DNA of 64,000 nt from Cellulomonas chitinilytica (lineage in GTDB: Bacteria; Actinomycetota; Actinomycetes; Actinomycetales; Cellulomonadaceae). The position numbers and the translations under genes are program-made. A model generated the notes under the pieces. The model had not been told where the DNA came from. It did not search any database and was given only the letters and a program-made list of their open reading frames with translations. Location of the stretch: NCBI RefSeq assembly GCF_016862675.1, contig NZ_BONK01000004.1:1-64000 (forward strand), written 5' to 3'. Below, in pieces: positions 16,578 to 24,415 of the stretch (within the stretch, counting starts at the first letter, position 1; the number at the start of each line of letters is the position of its first letter).

Positions 16578-16853
16578 TCACACCAGGACGACCGAGCCCT
16601 CCACGGTGATCTCGTCCGCGTCGTCGTCGTCGAACCAGCGCCCGTTCTCGCCGAGGTAGCGGAACCGCACGGTCGTGCCGACGGGAACCTTCACCGACGC
16701 GCTCGCCGTCCCGTTCGACCGACGCTTCAGCGGGTGCGCCCCCGGGGTCCAGTCGTTGAACGTGCCGACGACGCTCACGTTCCCGTCGACGGCGGACGAC
16801 GGGAGGGCGAAGGTCAGCGTGCAGGTGGCGGCGGAGCGGGACTTCTTCAGCAC
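16578..16853 (-). CDS. Isoamylase N-terminal / AMPK-glycogen-binding (CBM48) domain protein
   Basis: About 91-aa single-domain protein of the E-set/CBM48 type: the motif VSVVGTFNDWTPGAHPLKRR followed by VKVPVGTTVRFRYLGENGRW is the carbohydrate-binding sheet found in glycogen-branching enzymes and AMPK beta subunits. Such free-standing domains are common in actinobacteria and may bind glycogen. GTG 16853 (VLKKSRS) fits the family N-terminus; ATG 16898 would add 15 residues. It converges on the McrA-head gene with a 4-nt gap. Confidence 0.65.
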   Translation of the reverse strand: MLKKSRSAATCTLTFALPSSAVDGNVSVVGTFNDWTPGAHPLKRRSNGTASASVKVPVGTTVRFRYLGENGRWFDDDDADEITVEGSVVLV

Positions 16854-17003
16854 AGGTGGGTCCACTTCCCTCGGTCGGGCCGATGCGTACCCGCGCATCG
16901 TCGCGCGCCCGTGTTTCGTGGAGTGCCTCGGTCGGATGACCGGGATGTGACGTGTCGGGGCCGGAGATGGCCGACAGGTGTCCGTGAGGGGACGCCGGTT
17001 CGC

Positions 17004-17399
17004 TCAGGAGAACGGGGAGAGCACGAGCCGACCCCAGGCGAGGAACGCGGCGAGGAACGCCAGCACCGCGGTGAGCACGACGAGCGTCGGCTCCTTGCGC
17101 CGGATGTGCACGGACATCGCGCCGAGCATGTTGAGGGTCAGGCCGATCGCGGCGACCGGCACGAGCACCTCCGCGATACCCGTCACGGCGGGCAGGATCA
17201 GCCCGGCGGCGCCCAGCACCTCCACGACGCCGATGAGGCGGATGGTGCCCGGCCCGAAGTCCTCGACCCAGCCGATCCCCGTCGCGGCGAGCTGCTCCTT
17301 GGTCCGGACGAGCTTGAGCAGCCCGGTGAGCAGGAAGACGAACGCGAGGAACCCCGCGACGACCCACAAGAGCACGTTCATCCGTCGCACCATCCACAT
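17004..17399 (-). CDS. DoxX-like membrane protein
   Basis: 131-aa protein with four transmembrane helices in the DoxX/DoxD arrangement: FLAFVFLLTGLLKLVRTKEQ, then IGWVEDFGPGTIRLIGVVEV, which is the usual family loop and second helix. DoxX proteins are poorly understood membrane partners in redox and thiol stress. ATG 17399 or the internal ATG 17381 (MNVLLWVV) could be the start; neither has a strong ribosome binding site. The stretch 16854-17003 upstream of the CBM48 gene holds no other gene. Confidence 0.7.
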   Translation of the reverse strand: MWMVRRMNVLLWVVAGFLAFVFLLTGLLKLVRTKEQLAATGIGWVEDFGPGTIRLIGVVEVLGAAGLILPAVTGIAEVLVPVAAIGLTLNMLGAMSVHIRRKEPTLVVLTAVLAFLAAFLAWGRLVLSPFS

Positions 17400-17516
17400 G
17401 TCGTCGCGAACCCTGGTGCGACCGTAGCGGCCGGTGCGCGCCGAACGTCCCGATTCGGGGATCTTCGCGGTGGACGCGTTCGCTGCTGGACGACGAGGGG
17501 TCGTGGCCTCGACACG

Positions 17517-17834
17517 TCACTGCCGGCGGTCGGCGAGCCTCTCCTGGATCATCCCGACGACCTTGCCGATGTTGAGCGTCCAGCCGACGCCGAACACCCG
17601 CGGGTTCACCAGGTGGGGCCCGTCCGGGTTCCACACCCGTTCCAGGAACCGCTCGGACGTGGGCATCCGGAAGTCGTACGGCACGAACCCGGCGACGGTG
17701 CCGTTCCACTGGCGCTCGTCGCGGGGCGTGCGCAGCTCCTTGACGACGGCCGTGACCGCGAGCGCTATCGAGACCAGCCGGACGATGTTCTGGAGGTTGA
17801 GGCCTCCGGTGCGACGCCCGTCGTGCGATGCCAT
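17517..17834 (-). CDS. DUF5808-type small protein
   Basis: 105-aa protein. A hydrophobic helix (IVRLVSIALAVTAVV, about residues 18-32) is followed by a soluble part whose end (RVWNPDGPHLVNPRVFGVGW, then TLNIG) matches the DUF5808 pattern, usually seen as WNPDDPR(L/I)FVPKRFGWGWTLNFG. Function is unknown; the fold is often found tethered to the membrane in Gram-positives. GGGAG 5 nt before ATG 17834 fixes the start. Confidence 0.65.
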   Translation of the reverse strand: MASHDGRRTGGLNLQNIVRLVSIALAVTAVVKELRTPRDERQWNGTVAGFVPYDFRMPTSERFLERVWNPDGPHLVNPRVFGVGWTLNIGKVVGMIQERLADRRQ

Positions 17835-17904
17835 GGCTGCTCCCTCGTGCGCGCTGGTGGGGCCTCCATGATTCACCGATCGGCGGCCGCAGGCGAGGCC
17901 GGGG

Positions 17905-18774
17905 TCAGCTCGCGTCGAGGACCTCCCGCAGCCGGGCCGCGAACGCCTCCGGCTCACCGGGGTGGCCGAACTCGTCGCCCATGAACCCGGTGTGGTGGCT
18001 GGGGAACACCGTCAGCTCGACGCCGAGCGCGTCCGCGAGCGCCGACGGCGCGCGCCACGTGAGCAGGCCCTTGCTCTCGATCCCGGCGACGACGACCACC
18101 CGGGTCGACGCCGCGGTGAGGGCCGCGACGTCCGGCTCGTACGCGGTGACCGCGTTCGAGATGCCGGACAGGAGCGGGTCGACCCGGCCACCGTCGTCCT
18201 GCGTCGGCAGACCGAACACGGCGGGGTCGACCGGTTCGCGCGCGAAGTCGTCGGTGAACTCCCCCTGCCAGGACGTCAGGGCGATGAACGTCGCCATGCC
18301 CGCACCCCAGCCCCGCTGGTGGTACGCGTCCTGCACCCGCTTCTCGGCGGCGAACGCCTGCGCCGCGTCGGGCAGGACGCCCAGCAACGGTGGCTCGTGC
18401 GCGACGAACGTGCGGACGTCCTCGGGGTGCGTGGCGACGAGCTCGAGCCCGGTGACGGCCCCACCGCTGCTCCCCATGAGGTCGACGGGCCCGCCGACCT
18501 CGGCGATCAGCCGGTGCAGGTCGTCGGCCTGCTGCTGCGGGGTGTTCGTGATGCTGCCGTCGGTGCGGGTGCTGCGGTCCAGGCCCCGCGGGTCGTACGT
18601 GAGGACCGTGCGGTCGTCGAGCAGGCGGGCCAGCGTCCCGAATCCGCCCGCGCCCATGGGCTGGCCGATGAGCAGGACCGGCGGGCGGCCGTCCGCGGTC
18701 GGGAGGGGGCCGTGGACGTCGTAGACGATGCTCGCACCGGGCACGTCCAACGTCTTCGTGGTCGGGGTGGTCAT
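17905..18774 (-). CDS. Alpha/beta hydrolase
   Basis: 289-aa alpha/beta-hydrolase. The nucleophile elbow is GSSGGAV (serine near residue 99); the catalytic histidine is probably in PSHHTGFM near residue 263, and the oxyanion region follows LLIGQPMGAGGF. The sequence fits the family used as esterases, haloperoxidases or hydrolases of small lipophilic compounds. Substrate unknown. A GntR-family regulator gene lies 61 bp upstream on the same strand and is the best candidate to control it. Confidence 0.8.
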   Translation of the reverse strand: MTTPTTKTLDVPGASIVYDVHGPLPTADGRPPVLLIGQPMGAGGFGTLARLLDDRTVLTYDPRGLDRSTRTDGSITNTPQQQADDLHRLIAEVGGPVDLMGSSGGAVTGLELVATHPEDVRTFVAHEPPLLGVLPDAAQAFAAEKRVQDAYHQRGWGAGMATFIALTSWQGEFTDDFAREPVDPAVFGLPTQDDGGRVDPLLSGISNAVTAYEPDVAALTAASTRVVVVAGIESKGLLTWRAPSALADALGVELTVFPSHHTGFMGDEFGHPGEPEAFAARLREVLDAS

Positions 18775-18835
18775 GGCGGGTCTCCTGCTCCGGTCGGCGG
18801 TGTCGGTCCTTGCGGGCGCCGGACGTTCCGGCCCT

Positions 18836-19561
18836 TCACTGACCTTGTCGAACCTGACGTCCGGGATTCGACAGGTCCGTCCGCTCCGTGTCCTGCCGGG
18901 CGAGCTCGATCACGTCGAGGAGGAACTGCGTGCCGTGCACGCGCAGGGTGGACTCGAGCAGCTCGGGGTCGCCGGCGCGCGTCGCGGCCACGATGGCACC
19001 GAACCGCTCGGCGAACAGCAGCCGGGGCACCTGCGGGCCGAACAGGCGGAACGCCCGGCGGATGTGCAGCCGCAGCCGGTCCATCGACGACACCAGGACG
19101 GCGTTGTCGCAGCGGTCGACGAACAGGTCGAGGGCGCCGATCCCGAACAGCGGCTCGGCGACGGGCTGCGGGCCGGCTGCCTCCCCGAACGCCCGGCGCT
19201 CGGCGGTCGCCAGCCACTCGATGTCGAAGTCGCTCAGGTGCGGGAGCGCCAGCCGCCCGGCGAGGCCGAGCAGCGAGCCGAAGACGACCGCCGTCTCGGT
19301 CAGGTGGTCGAGGTCGAACGGCGCGACGCGGTAGCTGCGGTTGGCCTCGATGCGGACCAGCCCCGCCTCGGCCAGCCGCCGCAGCGCCTCCCGGACGGGC
19401 GTGCGCGAGACCCCCAGCCGCTCGGCGACGTCGGCCTCGCGCAGCGGGGTGCCGGGGGCGAGCCCGCCGTCGACGATCTCGTCCTCGATCCGGCGGTGCA
19501 CGCCGTCGGACAGCGCGGTCGTCGAGGGGCGCGGGACGAACGGCGCCTCGGACGCGGGCAC
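18836..19561 (-). CDS. GntR family (FCD subfamily) transcriptional regulator
   Basis: 241-aa regulator. The N-terminal winged helix holds the GntR signature (ADVAERLGVSRTPVREALRR, about residues 36-57); the C-terminal half is an all-helical FCD ligand-binding domain (ELLESTLRVHGTQFLLDVIE). FCD regulators sense carboxylic acids or sugars acids. AGGAGG lies 4 nt before the GTG. Probable target is the neighbouring alpha/beta hydrolase; the GT2 gene upstream ends 53 nt away. Confidence 0.8.
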   Translation of the reverse strand: MPASEAPFVPRPSTTALSDGVHRRIEDEIVDGGLAPGTPLREADVAERLGVSRTPVREALRRLAEAGLVRIEANRSYRVAPFDLDHLTETAVVFGSLLGLAGRLALPHLSDFDIEWLATAERRAFGEAAGPQPVAEPLFGIGALDLFVDRCDNAVLVSSMDRLRLHIRRAFRLFGPQVPRLLFAERFGAIVAATRAGDPELLESTLRVHGTQFLLDVIELARQDTERTDLSNPGRQVRQGQ

Positions 19562-19614
19562 GCGACCTCCTGTGACGTGGGGACCGCCGACCAGCCTAGG
19601 GGCCGCGCGGCGGC

Positions 19615-20976
19615 TCACGCCGTCACCTCGACGCTCTTGCGGGTGCCCCAGCCGACCTTGGTGACGGTGGCGAGCGCGTAGAGCCGCAGCCCACCGATGA
19701 CCGTGGCCTGCCACAGGCCCACGAGCGGTGCACAGGCGAACGTCAGTGCACGCTGCCAGGCGGTCTGGTCGCTGCGGCGCAACGACAGGTACGGGGTCGA
19801 GATCAGCAGCACGAGGGCTGCCGCGACGGCCCCCGACCAGACGAGCCCGCCGGGCTTCACGCCGTGACCGGCGACCGCGATGCCCACGAGCACGGCGACC
19901 CCCGCGACCGTCCTCGCCCACTTGAGCAGGTGGATCCAGTACGCCAGGCCTCGGACCGGGAGCTCCTGGAACCGGCAGACGGCCCGCAGGTACGACCCGC
20001 GCATCCACCGCAGCTGCTGGCGGGCGTGGTGCCCGAGCCGCTCCGGCATGAGCGTGAAGGCGAACACCGAGGCCTGCTGGACCGCGCGGCCCCGCTGCAG
20101 CGCGAACATCGTCAGGAGGCTGTCGTCGGACTGCTGCACCGAACGGCCGAACAGCGTCTCACCGAGGTACTGCTCGGCGTTGTCCAGGAGCACGGCGGCC
20201 CGGTAGTAGGCGCAGCCGCCGGAGTTCACGAGGACGCACCCCATCGCGGACAGCCCACCCCGGTCGACCATCTGCCAGGCGCCGAACCAGACCTCCTGCA
20301 GCCGGGTCAGGAGGTTGGTCCGGTAGTTCAGCACCAGGATGTGACCGGCGACGGACTGCACGCTCTCGTCCGCGAACCGAGGAAGCGCCTCCTCGGTCGC
20401 GCGGGCGTCCACGATCGTGTCGCTGTCGATCGTCAGGTAGATGTCGGCATCCGGTGCGAGGCGGGCTCCGGTCATCTGGGCCTGACGCTTGCCCCCGTTC
20501 TTCTGCCGCGTCCAGCTCCCGTCCACACCGGTCTCCTCGCACCGGGCCAGGAACCAGGCCTTGACCTCCGCGTAGTCGCCGCTCGTCGAGCCGTCGTCCA
20601 CCACGCACACGGCGCTGAGCGGGCGGGTCTGGGCGAGCAGCGAGGACAGGCAGCGTCGCAGCGCGTCGGGGTCCTCGTTGTACGCCGGGACGAGCGCGGC
20701 GACCTTGAGGCCCGCCGTCGACGCCCCGTCCGCGCGGTCGGGGCGCGGCTGCTGGTCGCGCGCCGCGAGCACCAGCTGCACGAGCACGCAGAGCACGGCC
20801 ACGAGGTACACGCTGTCCACCCACGGGTTGCGGTCGGCGACGAGGATCACCCACAGGTGGAAGCTGGCGTAGAGCGCCATCGCGACCGCCGTGGCGGTGA
20901 GCAGCCAGGTGGCCCCGCTCGTGCTCACGCGCGCCGACAGCTCGTCGTCGCGGTCGGGTCCGGTGCCGACCGTCAT
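19615..20976 (-). CDS. Membrane-bound processive family 2 glycosyltransferase
   Basis: 453-aa GT2 enzyme of the hyaluronan/chitin/NodC synthase type. Two N-terminal helices (about 25-70) are followed by the catalytic domain with ALVPAYNEDP, VVDDGS, TIDSDT (DxD), and the processivity motif QQLRWMRGS, then four C-terminal helices. It would polymerise an NDP-sugar at the membrane and extrude the chain. The divergent UDP-sugar dehydrogenase would supply a uronic acid precursor, so a glycosaminoglycan-like or uronate-containing polymer is plausible. The ATG overlaps the small LAXTG-tail gene (ATGA). Confidence 0.85.
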   Translation of the reverse strand: MTVGTGPDRDDELSARVSTSGATWLLTATAVAMALYASFHLWVILVADRNPWVDSVYLVAVLCVLVQLVLAARDQQPRPDRADGASTAGLKVAALVPAYNEDPDALRRCLSSLLAQTRPLSAVCVVDDGSTSGDYAEVKAWFLARCEETGVDGSWTRQKNGGKRQAQMTGARLAPDADIYLTIDSDTIVDARATEEALPRFADESVQSVAGHILVLNYRTNLLTRLQEVWFGAWQMVDRGGLSAMGCVLVNSGGCAYYRAAVLLDNAEQYLGETLFGRSVQQSDDSLLTMFALQRGRAVQQASVFAFTLMPERLGHHARQQLRWMRGSYLRAVCRFQELPVRGLAYWIHLLKWARTVAGVAVLVGIAVAGHGVKPGGLVWSGAVAAALVLLISTPYLSLRRSDQTAWQRALTFACAPLVGLWQATVIGGLRLYALATVTKVGWGTRKSVEVTA

Positions 20977-21170
20977 GACGACACCTGCTGCGACGACCGG
21001 CGCTGGGTCCGCCGGTGCGCGAGCCTGAGCACCACCGCCCCCAGGACCACCAGGGCCGCGGCGGAACCGAGGATCCAGGCCACCCCGGAGGCCCCCGTCG
21101 CCGCTAGCCCGCCCGCTGCCGTGCCGGCGGCCAGCACCTGCGCGACGATCGTCGGCTGCCCATCGCTCAT
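20973..21170 (-). CDS. 65-aa protein with LAXTG-like sorting tail
   Basis: Small protein MSDGQPTIVAQVLAAG followed by a LAATG motif, a single transmembrane helix (about residues 28-48) and an Arg-rich tail (RLAHRRTQRR). LAXTG-helix-basic tail is the substrate signal of class E sortases in actinobacteria. No normal signal peptide precedes it, so either the whole N-terminus is a tiny exposed peptide or the motif is fortuitous. AGGAG 9 nt before ATG 21170 sets the start. It is coupled (ATGA) to the glycosyltransferase, suggesting an accessory role in polymer synthesis. Confidence 0.6.
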   Translation of the reverse strand: MSDGQPTIVAQVLAAGTAAGGLAATGASGVAWILGSAAALVVLGAVVLRLAHRRTQRRSSQQVSS

Positions 21171-21198
21171 GGCTCGTCTCTCCTCTGTTCGTGGCATC

Positions 21199-21285
21199 TC
21201 GGTATACCCGATGCTTCAAGACTGGGCGCAAGAAGGGCGAAACGTGCGGGACCAAAGTCTCTATTTTGACGTTTCGGTATGCCCG
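21199..21285. promoter_or_regulatory. Divergent regulatory region with a repeated TCGGTAT(A/G)CCCG motif
   Basis: Two copies of a 12-mer, TCGGTATACCCG (21199-21210) and TCGGTATGCCCG (21274-21285), start 75 nt apart in the 163-nt gap between the divergent glycosyltransferase and dehydrogenase units. The region is visibly A/T-richer than its surroundings. Each copy is 28-60 nt before one of the two starts. I take them as paired binding sites or promoter elements for coordinated expression. Confidence 0.5.
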
Positions 21286-21333
21286 TAGCGTGGGACACGT
21301 ACTCACCGCACCGACTCCCGAAAGAAGCTGCGC

Positions 21334-22671
21334 ATGTCTGTCCAGACGCTCGTCCGCCCCACCGACGACCAGCTCGTCCCGTCCTTCGTCGAGGACCGGA
21401 CCCGGTCGACCGTCTACGACGTGGCGATCGTCGGGCTCGGCTACGTGGGCCTGCCCCTCGCACAGGAGGCGTGCCGCACCGGCATGGCCGTCGCCGGGTA
21501 CGACCTGTCCACCCGCGTCGTCGACGGCCTCGTGCAGGGCCGCTCGCACGTGGACGACCTCAGCGACGCCGACGTCCGCGACATGACCGCCGCCGGCTTC
21601 ACGCCCGGCACCGACGCGTCCGTGCTCGCCCAGGCCGCCGTGATCGTCATCTGCGTGCCCACCCCGCTGTCGGCCACCGGCGGCCCCGACCTCGGCGCCG
21701 TGCGCGGCGCGGTGCGGACAGTCGGCGAGCAGCTGCAGCCCGGCACCCTGGTGATCCTGGAGTCCACGACCTACCCGGGCACCACCGAGGACGTCGTCGC
21801 CCCGATGCTCGAGGAGTTCTCCGGGCTGCGCGCCGGCCGCGACTTCGCGCTCGCCTTCTCCCCCGAGCGGGTCGACCCGGGCAACGCCCGCTTCGGCATC
21901 CGCAACACCCCGAAGGTCGTCGGCGGGCTCACCCCCACCTGCACCGAGCGGACCGTCGAGTTCTACGGCCGCGTCGTCGACCGCGTCGTCCCCGTGCGCA
22001 GCACCCGCGAGGCCGAGACCGCCAAGCTCCTCGAGAACACCTACCGCCAGGTCAACATCGCCCTCGTCAACGAGCTCGCCCGCGCGTTCCACGAGCTCGA
22101 CATCGACGTCTGGGACGTCATCGACGCCGCCTCGACCAAGCCGTTCGGGTTCCAGGCGTTCCGCCCGGGTGTCGGCGTCGGCGGCCACTGCATCCCGATC
22201 GACCCGATGTACCTCAACCACCAGGTCCTCCAGCAGCTCGGCCGGCCGCTGCGGATGGTCGAGCTCGCCCAGGAGATCAACACCTCCCAGCCGTCCTACG
22301 TCGTCGCCCGCGTCTCCGAGCTTCTCGGCCGCTCCGGCCTCGCCCTGCAGGGCGCGACCGTCCACCTGCTCGGCGTCACCTACAAGGCGAACATCGCCGA
22401 CGACCGCGAGTCCCCCGCCCACCCGCTCGCCGAGCTGCTCGTCGCCGCCGGTGCGCACGTCACCTTCCACGACCCGCTCGTGCGCGAGTGGGACGTCGCC
22501 GGCGTGCGTCGGGTCTCCGACGCCGAGCAGGCCACCGCCGTGGCCGGCGCCGACGTCGTCGTGCTCGTCCAGGACCACGACGGCTACGACGTCGACGCCC
22601 TGGCCCTGGCGGCCCGGACCTTCCTCGACACGAAGGGCGCCGCCACGACGCCGGTGGCCCACAAGCTCTGA
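21334..22671 (+). CDS. Nucleotide-sugar dehydrogenase (UDP-glucose/UDP-HexNAc 6-dehydrogenase)
   Basis: 445-aa enzyme of the UDP-glucose/GDP-mannose dehydrogenase family. It has the Rossmann motif VGLGYVGLP near residue 34, the central ETAKLLENTYRQVNIAL helix and the catalytic cysteine Cys286 in GGHCIPIDP, then the C-terminal substrate domain (LLGVTYKANIADDRESP). GGHCIPIDP and the NTYRQVNIAL pattern are common in the WecC/WbpA-type UDP-HexNAc dehydrogenases, so UDP-GlcNAc or UDP-ManNAc may be the substrate rather than UDP-glucose. It should feed the divergent processive GT2. A terminator follows. Confidence 0.85.
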   Translation: MSVQTLVRPTDDQLVPSFVEDRTRSTVYDVAIVGLGYVGLPLAQEACRTGMAVAGYDLSTRVVDGLVQGRSHVDDLSDADVRDMTAAGFTPGTDASVLAQAAVIVICVPTPLSATGGPDLGAVRGAVRTVGEQLQPGTLVILESTTYPGTTEDVVAPMLEEFSGLRAGRDFALAFSPERVDPGNARFGIRNTPKVVGGLTPTCTERTVEFYGRVVDRVVPVRSTREAETAKLLENTYRQVNIALVNELARAFHELDIDVWDVIDAASTKPFGFQAFRPGVGVGGHCIPIDPMYLNHQVLQQLGRPLRMVELAQEINTSQPSYVVARVSELLGRSGLALQGATVHLLGVTYKANIADDRESPAHPLAELLVAAGAHVTFHDPLVREWDVAGVRRVSDAEQATAVAGADVVVLVQDHDGYDVDALALAARTFLDTKGAATTPVAHKL

Positions 22672-22682
22672 CCCCTGGAGCG

Positions 22683-22712
22683 GACGTCCCGGCGACCCGA
22701 CGCCGGGACGTC
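22683..22712. terminator. Hairpin terminator after the nucleotide-sugar dehydrogenase gene
   Basis: A 12-bp perfect inverted repeat (GACGTCCCGGCG / CGCCGGGACGTC) with a 6-nt loop lies 11 nt after the stop and 24 nt before the end of the convergent gene, so it can stop both. Confidence 0.75.
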
Positions 22713-22735
22713 GTCGTGCCGGCCCGACCGCGTCC

Positions 22736-23668
22736 TCAGGCCTCGCCGGCCGGCGCCGCCACCGCCCACGCGCGAGGGATCAGCTGGCTGGCGACCACGT
22801 CGGTCAGCGCGGACGGGGGCAGCTGCGCCTCGTAGACCGCGGCCTCCATCTTCTGCATCCGCAGCCCCTCGGCCAGGTCGGCGTCGTGCCCGAGGTAGCT
22901 GACCCGCATGACGGTCCCGCCGCGCCCGTCCGGCATCTGGTCCACGACCCGCATCGGCAGGCCGTTCCAGCGCGCTTCCAGGTAGAACTCGAACAGCTCG
23001 TCGACCTCGTCCCGAGGCACCTCGCGGCGGAACCGTCCCGAGGCGGTCTGCGAGAACCGGAGCCGACGGTCCGGCTTCTGCGCCGCCGCGATCACGACAT
23101 GGTCGTCGAACACGTCCGCCGGGTACGTCGCACCCTGCCAGCGCGCCACCGGACCCACGTGCATCGGCAGCATCGGGAACGCGACCGATCGGGCATGCGG
23201 TCCTTCGAGGACCCAGCCGTAGCCCACGTCCACGTACGTCGCCAGGAGCGTGCTCGACCCGTCCGCGCCGACCCGCACGATCTCCGACATCGCCGGCACC
23301 CGCGAGTGCACCACCCAGTACAGCGGCACGACGTGCCCCGGGGCCGCCACGAACCCGTTGCCCGTGAACGGCGGCCGGTCGACGAACGGTCCGCCGGTGA
23401 CCGCGCGAGTCGTCGGGTCCGTGCCGCCCGTGGCGTTCTCGAACCTGAGCTGCTCCGTCGACGGGAAGCGCAGCACGTCGACGAACTGCGGGGACGGCCC
23501 GAACGGCGACCCCGGGTACGCCAACCCGTGCGCGACCACGAGATCCGCGGCCGTCGTCGCCCACTCGACCGAGTCCGCGCGGACCACGAACCCGCCCATG
23601 CGCTCGTACCCGTGCGACCACGTGGCCTGCGACTGCTGCGGCGTCACCGCCTTCTGCATCAACGTCAC
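22736..23668 (-). CDS. Hypothetical protein, family not recognised
   Basis: 310-aa soluble protein with no signal peptide or membrane segment. The first half is rich in Gly, Pro and aromatic residues (GPFVDRPPFTGNGFVAAPG; WVLEGPHARSVAFPMLPMH), the second half charged and helical (DEVDELFEFYLEARWNGLPM). The GTG has GGTGAGG 7 nt upstream. No catalytic signature can be named. It stands between the dehydrogenase and a methyltransferase gene and is convergent with the former. Confidence 0.6.
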   Translation of the reverse strand: MTLMQKAVTPQQSQATWSHGYERMGGFVVRADSVEWATTAADLVVAHGLAYPGSPFGPSPQFVDVLRFPSTEQLRFENATGGTDPTTRAVTGGPFVDRPPFTGNGFVAAPGHVVPLYWVVHSRVPAMSEIVRVGADGSSTLLATYVDVGYGWVLEGPHARSVAFPMLPMHVGPVARWQGATYPADVFDDHVVIAAAQKPDRRLRFSQTASGRFRREVPRDEVDELFEFYLEARWNGLPMRVVDQMPDGRGGTVMRVSYLGHDADLAEGLRMQKMEAAVYEAQLPPSALTDVVASQLIPRAWAVAAPAGEA

Positions 23669-23800
23669 CGTCTACGCCTCACCCTTCACTCGTGGACCTC
23701 GCCCGACTGCGACCAGGTCTACCGGAACGAAGGACCGACGATCGGGTGAGTGCCGCGACGGCCTACCGGGCGGCGCGCGGTGCTGGCAGCCTGGACCGAC

Positions 23801-24415
23801 ATGGGCGTGACGCGCGCGGCGTACTGGGACGGGCAGGCGGCGACGTACGACCGCACCACGGCGTTCTTCGAGCGGCGGCTGTTCGCCCAGGCACGGCAGT
23901 GGATCGCGGAGCGCACGTCCGGGAGCACGCTCGAGGTCGGGGTCGGCACGGGCGCGAACCTGCCGTACTACGCGGGTCGCGCCTCCGACATCACGCTCGT
24001 GGACGTCAGCGCTGAGATGCTCGCGGCGGCGTCCGCGCGGGCGCGGCAGCTCCGCGTCACGGTGCGGACGATGCACGGGGACGGGGCGCACCTGGACCTG
24101 CCCGACACCTCGGTCGACACCGTGATCTGCACGTTCATCATGTGCTGCGTGGAGGACGAGCGGGCCGTGCTGCGGGAGCTGGCGCGGGTGCTGCGGCCGG
24201 ACGGGCGGCTGCTGATGGCAGACCACGTCGAGTCGTCGACGCACCTCGGCCGGGGTGTGCAGCGCGTGCTCGACCTGGTCACGCCGGCGAAGGCCGGGGA
24301 GCACCACCGCCGTCGGCCCATCCTGCTGCTGCCCGACGCCGGGCTGCGGGTCACGGAGACGACGGCGACCCGCTGGCGCCTCGTCGAGCAGCTCGCGGCG
24401 ACGAAGTCGGCCTGA
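23801..24415 (+). CDS. Class I SAM-dependent methyltransferase
   Basis: 204-aa methyltransferase of the UbiE/COQ5 or phosphatidylethanolamine N-methyltransferase type. Motif I is LEVGVGTGANLPYYA (about residue 46), followed by the acidic post-I residue in LVDVSAEML and a late HVESSTHLGRG segment typical of small-molecule/lipid methylases. The ATG at 23801 is chosen over an upstream GTG because the methyltransferase core starts with AAYWDGQAATYDR. The stop is adjacent to the convergent tam-like gene. Substrate unknown. Confidence 0.8.
   Translation: MGVTRAAYWDGQAATYDRTTAFFERRLFAQARQWIAERTSGSTLEVGVGTGANLPYYAGRASDITLVDVSAEMLAAASARARQLRVTVRTMHGDGAHLDLPDTSVDTVICTFIMCCVEDERAVLRELARVLRPDGRLLMADHVESSTHLGRGVQRVLDLVTPAKAGEHHRRRPILLLPDAGLRVTETTATRWRLVEQLAATKSA

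Noticed and set aside
21199..21285. SigB/SigF-type promoter for the GGTAT motif
   Set aside because: No GTTT-like -35 element is found 14-17 nt upstream of any of the copies.
19615..22662. Long - strand frame of 1015 codons joining the GT2 and sequences under the dehydrogenase
   Set aside because: Only 19615-20976 has family motifs; the upstream part is the shadow of the dehydrogenase gene.
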